A DNA stretch of 64,000 nucleotides from Congeria kusceri (taxonomy: Eukaryota > Mollusca > Bivalvia > Myida > Dreissenidae), in the NCBI GenBank assembly GCA_027627225.1, contig CM051032.1, positions 65,761,137 to 65,825,136 on the forward strand. The letters are read 5' to 3'. Made by a program: the position numbers and the translations under genes. Each line of letters starts with the position of its first letter. The first letter of the stretch is position 1. Under the pieces are notes generated by a model. The model did no database searches. It saw nothing but the letters and a program-made list of their open reading frames with translations, and was not told where the DNA came from. Shown here in pieces: positions 29,201-41,200 of this stretch.

Positions 29201-32200
29201 TCTATGGTCCACACGGAATCCATGTCCCCCTCGTACCCAGATGACACTCGAATCTTCAATAAATAGGTTAAGACTAACAGCTTTTACTCCCTTGCACAGA
29301 ATGTCTGATATGCAACCCACCTTATTTATGGTCCACAGGGATTCCGTGTCCCCCTCGTACCCAGACGACACTCGAATCTTCAATAAATAGGTTAAGACTA
29401 ACAACTTTTACTCCCTTGCACAGAATGTCTGATATGCAACCCACCTTATCTATGGTCCACACAGATTCCGTGTCCCCCTCGTACCCAGACGACACTCGAA
29501 TGATCAATAAATAGGTTAAGACTAACAACTTTTACTCCCTTGCACAAGATGTCTGATATGCAACCCACCTTATCTATGGTCCACACGGAATCCGTGTCCC
29601 CCTCGTACCCAGACGACACTCGAATCTTCAATAAATAGGTTAAGACTAACAGCTTTTACTCCCTTGCACAGGATGTCTGATATGCAACCCACCTTATCTA
29701 TGGTCCACACAGATTCCGTGTCCCCCTCGTACCCAGACAACACCTGAAGCTTCAATAAATAGGTGTAGACTAACAACTTTTACTCCCTTGTACAGGATGT
29801 CTGATAAGCAACCCACCTTATCTATAGTCCACACGGATTCCGAGTCCCCCTCGTACCCAGACAACACTTGAATCTTCAATAAATAGGTTTAGACTAACAG
29901 CTTTTACTCCCTTGCACAGGATGTCTGATATGCAACCCACCTTATCTATGGTCCACACAGATTCCGTGTCCCCCTCGTAACCAGACGACACTTGAAGGTT
30001 CAATAAATAGGTTTAGACTAACAGCTTCTACTCCATTGCACAGGATGTCTGATATGCAACCCACCTTATCTATGGTCCACACGGATTCCGTGTCCCCCTC
30101 GTACCCAGACGACACTCGAATCTTCTGTATCTCTCCAACGCCACTCAGGTCAATGTTCTGCAGATGATACACAAGCACATATTCAGCACCACACAGGAAA
30201 ATACAAGCCCTTCAAGAAATATATTTGAGGCGTGTTGTGAGAAAATTGGGCTTCATTACCCAGAGGAGGCGTCTGCGTAAAATGTTGTCCCGGATTAGCC
30301 TGTGCAGTCCGCATAGGCTAATCCCAGACGACACTTTCCGCTTTTATGGTATTTTCTGTTTAAAAGAAGTCTCTTATAAACATAAATCCACTGTAGGCGG
30401 AAAGTGTCGTCCTGGATTAGCCTGTGCGGACTGCACACAGGCTAATCCCGGACGACACTTTACGCAGATGCATTAAGCCTGAATTTCCTATAACACGCCT
30501 CAATTTCATTATTGTGTTTTCGATTGCTTCAAAGTAAATACAAGTCTTAATTGGAGTAAACACATGTCCTAAACATAGCAAAATTTCTTAACAATAGTTA
30601 TAATCATCTGTTGTTCGTAATCCATGTTGCGCATACAATGTTCATACAAGAGGGCCAAATGGCCCTGGGTCGCTCACCTAAGTTTCATTAGTCGAACAAT
30701 TTTCCATGTGTTAGATTTTTATATGGATATACTGATAGGGACTGATGGAAATGCGGCCTTAATCATCATGGTTTAAAAAACTTAAGTGACAACAGACATT
30801 GAAAATTTTGAAGTACATATTGAAATTGAGCTTTTTTTTCAATTTGACCTACTGACCTAGTTTTTGACCCCACATGACACAGATTCAAACTCGGTCAAGA
30901 TACCATTGGGACATATGTTCTGACCAAGTTTCATGACGATTGGGCAAATAATGTAACTTCTAGAATGCTAACAATCTTTTTCTTCAATTTGACCTAGTGA
31001 CCTAGTTTTGACCCCACATGACCCAGATTCAAACTTGGACGAGATACCATTAAGACAAATGTTCTGACCAATTTTCATGAAGATTGGGCAAAAAATACAT
31101 ATTTATTTAGTGTTAACAAGCTTTTTTTACAATTTGACCTAGTGACCTAGTTTTTGACCCCACATGACCCAGATTCAAACTCAGCCGAGATATCATTGGA
31201 ACAAATGTTCTGACCAAGTTTCATGAACATTGAGCAAAAAATGTGACTTCTAGAGTGTTCACAAGCTTTTTCTTCAATTTGACCTAATGACCTAGTTTTT
31301 CATCCCACATGATCCAGATTCAAACTCGGCAGAGATATCATTAAGACAAATGTTCTGACCATGTTTCATGAAGATTGGTCAAAACATGTGACTTCTAGAG
31401 TGTTCACAAGCTTTTCATATAGCCATATAAGGAAAACTGACCCCCCCCAGGCGGCCATGTTTTTCACTGGACCACCACCATTTTTAACACGGCCGAGATA
31501 TCATCAGAACAAAGGTTCTGAGCAAGTTTCATGTTGATTGGGCAAATAATGTGACTTCTAGAGTGTTCACAAGCTTTCCCTATAGCAATATAAGGAAAAC
31601 TGCCCCGCCCCCTGGCAGCCATGTTTTTCAATGGAGCGGATCTATTTTCTAACTCGGCTGAGATATCATAAGAACAAAGGTTCTGAGCAAGTTTTATGTT
31701 GATTGGGCAATAATTGTGACTTCTAGAGTGTTCACAAGTTTTTTCTATAGCCATATAAGGTAAACTGCCCCGCCCCCTGGCGGCCATGTTTTTCAGCGGA
31801 TCGGAACCATTTTCGAACTTGGCCAAAATATCATTAGAAAAAATGTTCTGAGCAAGTTTCATGTTGATTGGGCAAAAAATGTAACTTCTTGAGCGTTCAC
31901 AAGCTTTTCCTTCAATTTGACCTAATGACCTAGTTTTTGACCCCACATGACCCAGTTTCGAATTCGGCCAAGATATCATTGGCACAAATATTCTGACCAA
32001 GTTTCATCAAGATTGGCCAATAAATGTGGCCTCTAGAGTATTCACAAGGTAAATGTTGACGATGAACCATTCACGACTCACAATGGAAGACGGACAAAAG
32101 GTGATCACAAAAGCTCACCATGAGCATGTTGTGCTCAAGTGAGCAAAAAATAGGAGCTGAAATAGCTCGCACTTTCCTTGAACCCGGTATTCCCAATTTA

Positions 32201-35200
32201 ACAAGGCTTTGATAGTATTGCAAGCAATACAGGAGTCCCCTACCCGTGAAAACCCCTACTAATTAAACATTGTGCAATACCATCAAATAGTCCTTTATCT
32301 GTAGATGTACAAAGTTTCATATTCAAATCCCAATTGTCACTGCAGTATTAAGTTGTTGTTTTTTCTATTTTAGTAACATTGAACAGACATTGGAGTTACT
32401 TTTTGAGTTATTGCAGTACTAAACTGACAGAGGGCAATCATATAGTCCATTCTGTGTACCAAATTTCATGATCATATGTTATGTTCTTTTCGAATTATAC
32501 AGTATTAAGTTTATTTCTATTTTAAGTAACAGTCACGTGACCTTTGACCTCTGGTGAAAAATGAAGGGTCGTGTACAATCCTCACCTTGCTCTTTCTATG
32601 TATACAAAGTTTCACCAAAGTATCTTCAGTACTTTTTTAGTTATCGCAGGATCCAGGTTTTGGGGACGGGACAGACAGACAGAGTGAGACCGACGGACGA
32701 ACAGACAGACAGACGCACACAGACGGAGGGCAAACCCATAGTCCAATCTGTGTACCAAGTTTCATGAATGTTTCATGATCTTATCTTATGCACTTTTCAA
32801 AATATTACAGTATTAAGTTTATTTCTATTTTTAGTAACAGTCACATGACCTTTGACCTCTGGTGAAAAATAAAAGGTTGTGCATAATTCTCACAGTGCTG
32901 TTGCTATGTATACAAAGTTTCACCAAAGTGTCTTCAGTACTTTCCGAGTTATCACAGGATCCAGGTTTTGGGGATGGACGGACAGACAGACATACAGACG
33001 AACAGACAGAATGACATACAGACAGATGGCAAACCTATAGTTCAATCGCTGTACCAAGTTTCATGGTCATATCTTATGTCCATTTCCAATTATTACAGTA
33101 TTTAGTTTATTTCTATTTTTAGTAACAGTCATGTGACCTTTGACCTCTGGTGAAAAAAAAAGGTCGTGCATAATCCTCACATTGCCATATTGCCGTTTGG
33201 ATGTATACCCAGTTTGATCGAAATACGTTCAGTACTTTTTGAGTCATTGCAGGAACCAGGTTTTGGGGACATACAGACAAACAGACGGACGGACAAACAT
33301 ACGGACGAACAGATAGAGAGACACACAGATGGATGGCAAAACTATAGTTCAATCTTTGTACCAAGTTTCATGGTAATATCTTATGTACTTTTCGAATTAT
33401 AACAGTATTTAGTTTATTTCTATTTTTAGTAACAGTAACGTGACCTTTGACCTCTGGTGAAAAATAAAAGGTCGTGCATAATACTCACATTGCCGTTAAT
33501 ATGTATACCAAGTTTCATCGAAGTATCTTCAGTACTTTTTGAGTGACCGCAGGAACAATATTTTGCAGACAGACGGACGGACGGACGGAGGGCAAACCTA
33601 TAGTCCCCTCCGGTGAAACACCGGCAAGGGACTAAAAATACCACGGTTTTCCCCAATACATGCACCTGATTCAAGTGTGCGCATGAGCGACTAGACAAAA
33701 CTTAACTGTCACGTGATTATCCTAAATATAAACATAGCTATCTTCAAATTACTCGATGGGTTACACAGATGTTAGAAAGATAAAAAGGACGACAACTATA
33801 TAAAATCATGGTTTTTCAGGTAAATAAAAACATACCTGTCTAATTTTTTTATGTGTTCTGTACAATTATGTACGAAAATCATGTATTTGTGTAATTTTTC
33901 TTTTTGTTTTCAAGATTTGACCATCTGGGGTTCAGTCCCTTTTAATCTTACATGGAAGTGTTCAGTCTTCCCTGGTGCCAGAAGCACAACGGGGATATCA
34001 GCGTCAGGCTGGGTCAGATCGAGGGGCCCCCTCACCCCTTCTGAGCCGTACACGACCACCGAGATGTCCCCAGCCTTGTCCCCTGGCTTCATCGTCGGCA
34101 GGCGGTCAGCGCTTGTCGTGGTTACATGGATATTCCACTCGCCATCTACAACATTAGAAATAGGTCTAATATATTTTGACAACAGGATTTTATGTTGATG
34201 TGTGGTGTAATATGATGTGTGGTGTAATCTGTATAATACGGGCCACTGTCAATCCCGGGATTATGAGTTCGAACCCCAGCGCAGCCACATAACTTGTGTG
34301 GGAACTGGTCATGAAATTATTGCTACGGCAATTCTCTCGCTACCTCTGATTCAAGTGGGGCAGTTGTCAGTTACTGGCACAAGTGTGTGCACCTAGTAGG
34401 TAAAACGCTTAGATTGGCTAAGCTTTCCCAGGAAAAAAAGTGTGAGTAGGTTAACTGACCGCCGTGATATGACTAAAATAGTGTTAAAAACGGCGAAAAA
34501 TCCAAACAAACAAACAAACAAACAATCTGTATAATAAGTGCGCATCCTGTATAAGAAGTTTTAGTTCTTTTGTTCGTTTGGATTTTTTGCTGTTTTTAAC
34601 ACTATTTTAGTCAAATCACGGCGGTCAGTTAACCTACTCACACTTTTCCTGGGCAAGCTTAGCCAATCCAAGCGGTTTACCAGTACTAAGTGCACATAGC
34701 TATGCCAGTAACTGACAACTGCCCTGTACTAAGTGCACATACCTATGCCAGTAACTGACAACTGCCCTGTACTAAGTACACATACCTATGCCAGTAACTG
34801 ACAACTGCCCTGTACTAAGTGCACATAGCTATGCCAGTAACTGACAACTGCCCTGTACTAAGTGCACATAGCTATGCCAGTAACTGACAACTGCCCTGTA
34901 CTAAGTGCACATAGCTATGCCAGTAACTGACAACTGCCCTGTACTAAGTGCACATAGCTATGCCAGTAACTGACAACTGCCCTGTACTAAGTGCACATAG
35001 CTATGCCAGTAACTGACAACTGCCCTGTACTAAGTGCACATACCTATGCCAGTAACTGACAACTGCCCTGTACTAAGTGCACATACTTATGCCAGTAACT
35101 GACAACTGCCCTGTACTAAGTGCACATACCTATGCCAGTAACTGACAACTGCCCTGTACTAAGTGCACATACTTATGCCAGTAACTGACAACTGCCCTGT

Positions 35201-38200
35201 ACTAAGTGCACATACCTATGCCAGTAACTGACAACTGCCCTGTACTAAGTGCACATACCTATGCCAGTAACTGACAACTGCCCTGTACTAAGTGCACATA
35301 CCTATGCCAGTAACTGACAACTGCCCTGTACTAAGTGCACATACCTATGCCAGTAACTGACAACTGCCCTACATTTCATGACCAATCCCCACACAAGTTA
35401 TGTGGGCGGGCTGGAGTTCGAACTCACGATCCCCGGATTGACAGTCCAGCGCTCTACCAACTGAGCTAGCCGGGCCCGTTGTAAAAGAAGTACTGCAAGT
35501 TGCAAGAAAATAACTTACCAAAGTTATGTCAGATGGGAAGTTGTTTCAAAAGACAAATTACCCCATACGATGACCCAAACACAGTTTAAAGCTGATCTTA
35601 TAGCAATAATTGTGCTATGGTTTGCCTTTATTTCACTGTAGTGAACTTACAATACCCCAGAATATTCTGTGTACTTTTATTGTGATCAATTGGTAGAAAA
35701 ATTACCTGGAGCATGACATGCTATATTCTGTTTGGATTCCGGTACAGTGTAATGTAACCTTAAATGACCACTCACAAAACTGAGTGTACCGAGTGGCCAG
35801 GTAGTATGAATGTAACCTTATGTGACCACTCACCTGACTGAGTGTACCGAGTGGCCAGGTAGTATGAATGTAACCTTATGTGACCACTCACCTGACTGAG
35901 TGTACCGAGTGGCCAGGTAGTATGAATGTAACCTTATGTGACCACTCACCTGACCGAGTGTACCGAGTGGCCAGGTAGTATAAATGTAACCTTATGTGAC
36001 CACTCACCTGATTGAGTGTACCGAGTTGGCAGGTAGTATGAGAAGGGAATTCTAGCTACCGGCAGCAAATTTGCAGTTAGATGTCTGTCCCCACAGCCAG
36101 TATCCAGCCATCTAGAAAGATAATAACAAAGTTCAGCTTTCTGAACCTAAATCCTTTAATCAAAATCCTGAAGTACACGTTTTATGCCATGTTAAGAATA
36201 TCTTAATTTTTAAATCAAAATATTTTTTCTACTACCGGTATATAATTGATCAGTAGTATATAACATATTGCTTTAGTCTACCTAAGGCATTATCCTTGGT
36301 TATATTTCTACACTTATTAAATAGAAAAATGCAAATAACAAACAAGAACTTTATCAGTTTCATAATAAATGTAAAAATAAAATGCATCCTAATACCAATT
36401 AAAGATTCAAGATGATAAACATTTTACCAAAACAATCACATCTACAAATATGCAATTAAAGGTCCATTACCTATTGCAAGGAAATACAGTTTCCTCCAGT
36501 TCTGCGACCTTGACCACGGCCTCTTGACAGTACCAGCCCTGACCTCTACCTACAAGGTCATGACCTAGTGTGACCTTTTGCAGCTTACCGAGGTCAATAC
36601 ACGTTACTGTGAATTCATCTACCTGAGGGGAGCAGAAAACATGAAAGTCAGACAGTGTTAATAGATTAAAACATGTGTCCAAATGGTAGAGCTGCAACGA
36701 TTCTTTCAATGCATCGATCAATTGATTGTGAATGGCCTGATTCGATCGTCGATACTAAACCAGACAATTTCAATTTGATTATCTTCTATATATTAAATAA
36801 TTATTTGTCATAAAACTATTAATTACAATTATGGTTTTGTGTAGATTAATCATGTTAATTGGTCATGGCATTATGGTTGCTGTTATATACTGAACGAGTA
36901 TTCTTAAACATAATCACCATTATCCAATGTTATTATTCATATTACTATATAAGGCACATACATTCACATTAACCAGTACAATGACATTAATCATAATAAA
37001 TATAACTCTTTCCTAAATTGCAACTCATGACTCATAAATACGCAAAAACAAGCTTGTATAAAGGAACAAGAGCTGTCGGAGAACAGCGCGCTCGACTTTT
37101 CTTGCGCTTGTCAGAGTTACTGGCATTTTTTTTCTAAAACAAGAAACATGGAAATTCCACCAAAACCAAATCTATTGAACGAAGTGCATTAAAGTCATTG
37201 CATCAGTGAAATTTTTAGGAATGGTAAATTTGACCTTGACCCCATCCACCCCATATGCAATTTCAAGCGAGGTCTCAATATAAAGTATCTATGAATTAAG
37301 TTTCATTAAAATATCTCAATGCATTCTCAAGTTATTGAGCAGAAACCATTTTTCTATTTTTAGTAACAATGACCTGATCCCAACCACCCCATATGCAATC
37401 CCAAGCGAGGTCTTGATATAAGGTATCTATGTACACAGTTTCATTAAAATATCTCAATGTATTCTCAAGTTATTGAGCGAAAACCGTTTTTCTATTTTAG
37501 TAACAGTGACCTTGACCTTGACCCTATACGCAATCGCAAGAGAGGTCTTGATATAAGGTATGTATGTATTAAGTTTCATTAAAATATCTAAATGCGTTCT
37601 CAAATTATTGAGCCGAAACTGTTTGTTTATTTTTAGTAACAGTGACCTTGACCCAAAACCCACCTTATATGCAATCCCAAGCGAGGTCTCGCTATAAGGT
37701 ATGTATGTATACAGTTTCATTAAAATATCTCAATGCGTTCTCAAGTTATTCAGCGGAAACCGTTTTTCTATTTTTAGTAACAGTGACATTGATCCCTCCC
37801 ACCCCATATCCAATCCCAAGAGAGGTCTCGATATAAGGTATATATGTATTTAGTTTCATTAAAATACCGAAAAACTTGAACCTAGATCGGACGGCAACGC
37901 CGATACTGAGGCGAGTAGAGTAGCTTGCCTTTTCTTCGAAAAGTCGAGCTAAAAATGATATAGAATCAAAATATTCAACTAAATTATATTTTTAATCGAA
38001 ATCAAACAGAATCGAGCCAGCTCAACCAAATGTTATAACATTACTGGTGAAGTACCTAAATCCGGACATTTTTGCTGGTTTTTGGACGATTTCTCTGGTT
38101 AAATTGTATCAAACAAAAGTAAAAAGTTAAACTTAATAAGTAAAGTTTAATCTTAAGCTTTGGTCAAAATCTTAGTGGAATCTGCTATCTAAAAGTCACT

Positions 38201-41200
38201 TACTGATGTGTTGAGAAAAGGCCTGTAATCATATTGAAAAACAGCTGAATAGTACCTAAATCCAGACACTTTCTAAAGAATATGTTTTATTAAAACAAAA
38301 AGAACAAAAACAAGAGCTGCTTGTAAAACAGTTATGCCCCCCTCTAGGTTAAAATTGCTAAAAAGGCTAATTTTAGATAATCATCGACAATAACTCCACA
38401 ATTCCTGGGGCCATTTGGCAGATTATTAAACCTGGCCAAGATATTATGCCCACAAACATGTTCATGAAGTGTGGTGAAGATTGCATGAAAAGTGTTGGAC
38501 TTAGAGAGAGGAAACCGCTAAAAAGAAAATTTAAGATAATTCAAGGGCAATAACTCCACAATTCCTGGGGCCATTTGGCTGATTATTAAACTTGGCCAAG
38601 ATATTATGCCCACAAACATGTTCATGAAGTTTGGTGAAGATTGAATGAACAGTGTTGGACCTAGAGAGCGGAAACCGCAAAACGGCAAATTTCAGATAAA
38701 TCAAGGGCAATAACTCCACATTTCCTGGGCTGATTTGACTGGTTATCAAACATGGTCGAGATATTATTATCACAAACATTTTCATGAAGTTTGGTTAAGA
38801 TCGGATGAAAACTGTTGGACTCAGAGAGCAGAAACCAATAAAAAGGCCAATTTAAGATAATTCAAGGGCAATAACTCCACAATTCCTGGGGCAATTCGGC
38901 TGATTATCAAACTTGACCTAGATATTATTATTATGAACATGTTCATGAAGTTTGGTGAAGACTGGATGAAAACTGTTAGACTCAGTGAAGCGGAAACGGC
39001 AAAAAAAGGCTAATTTTAGACAATTCAAGGGCCATAACTCCAACAATTCCTGGGGCGATTTGGTTGATTATCGAACTTGACCTAGATATTATTATTACAA
39101 ACATTTTCATGAAGTTAAGTGTAGATCAGATGAAAACTGTCGAACAAAGAGAACGGAAACAAAAGTGGTCTACCGACCGATCGACAGACAGACATCAGCA
39201 AACCAATATACCCCGCCATCTTCGAAGGGGGGGGGGGGCATAATAAACATTAAACTACAACTTGTTCATCAGTAATCTTGTTTTTCTTCTTTGTTTACTT
39301 TGTTTTGGTGTTAAATTTCAACATTTTCTCTTTAAAGCTTTATTTATAGATATACTGTTTTCAGTACCCCACATGCAAATGTTTACATTTCAAAGGAAGA
39401 AACAAACAATAGTAAATTAATGAATTAATTGATTCTGTTGAAACTTGACATATGTTTATGGGACAGGTGCGTGCATCAATTGATACCATAGATTTATGGG
39501 TCTTGATCGTACAAACACATTTTTTGTGAGGTGTCCGTATTTAAGTAGTGTCCGGATTTAGGTACTGTCCGGATTTAAGTACTGTCCGGATTTAGGTACT
39601 TCACAAGTAATGAGATTTACCTCTGCCAAGGTTTTGCTTTTGCTGGCATTGGTTTGTTTGCCTTTTTGTTGGCAACTTTTAGCAGATTGTTTTGAACGAA
39701 CCAATAACTGGTCATAAAATATCTTTCCTCTTAATACCATTTCTGATTAATTCATTCAAAAACAGGAAGAAGAGAACCTATGAATTGGAAAAAAAAACTG
39801 TTGCTCAAGTGTGTATTGACTTATTTCCATTCTTCGGAAATGTTTTTTTTATCATGGAATTATGGAAAGTAACAATGGTGTGAGTTAGTCAACATGAACT
39901 GATTTTTGTTTTAGGAAATATATGTGGTGTGTCATGGGAAAACCAGACTTAGTGCATGTGCGTAAAGTGTCGTCCCGGATTAGCCTGTGCAATCCGCACA
40001 GGCTAATCTGGGATGGCACTTTCCACCTACAGTGGATTTATGTTTAGAAAAGACTTCCTTGAAACAGAAAATACCATGAAAGCGGAAAGTGTCGTCCTGG
40101 ATTAGCCTGTGGGGACTGCATTTTATTGTTATTCTAAAGCACCATTTTGAAAGTTTAATATAAAAATATCAACAAAAATCTTGCTGGAACAACAATTCCC
40201 AAACTACCTACCTGCCCCTGCCTGAAGAGGTCCTTGTTACTGGACACTGCCAGTGACCTTTGACCTGAGCTGCCCCACTGACCAATCAGATTACAGAACA
40301 CACCAGCATCTGTCTCGGCTCTTGGAAGGTTGCCAGTTTTTACTGACACAATGTATACTTGCTCTGAAAATACAGAAGGTTATGTTTGGGCCATATGAAC
40401 TTACGTTGCCAGTGACAAAAATATTAAAAATATTACTAACAGATTTCGAAAAAGACAGCGTTCAAATGTATTTTCATTATAGGATCTGTATGAAGTGCTC
40501 CAAAAAAAAATATTTAAAATATTCCACTGTACTTTCAGAATGCCTATTACACTACATGATTGGAATTGAAAAACCTTTGTAACACTTTTAAAACCTCCAA
40601 TCATGACTGAAATGAAAAACCTATGTTTACCTATAACACTCCAAACAAAAACATGAGAAACAATAAGCAAAATGGTGGTTCTTCTAAAACTGGTACTATT
40701 TTCTTGCTACCCCAACTGCTGCACGTACACACCTATCAGGGGGGCAATGTCAGGCCTTGGAAGAGCAATTTCACACACCCCTTCTGGGCATTCATTGGTG
40801 GATTCTATCCAATCATTGTGCTCCAGTATAAACTCCTCCCCTGTATCTTGGTCTTTCAGCTTCATCTGAAAAATCAATTGTGTTTCGTTGAACACTTCTG
40901 TGAATACAATAATTATGAAAAACATGAAACATTCAAAATTACATTAAATATTAAATAAAGCCACAAGAAATATTGATTGACCTTCGTGTGCTAAACATTA
41001 AGGCATACAATCGCAGTAAGTTTGGCTTTAAATCAACTATATCTGAACAGATAATGATTATGACCACCTCATGAGAGACATTGATATAGATAACAATATC
41101 ATAGGCCTAGATAGGATTAACAATATGACAGACCTTGATAGGGATAACAATATGACATGCCTTGATATGGATAACCATATTACATGCCTTGACAGAAATA

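Noticed and set aside
31464..32000. 178-codon minus frame
   Set aside because: Lies in dispersed repeat R1; its internal duplications follow the ~160-bp DNA repeats.
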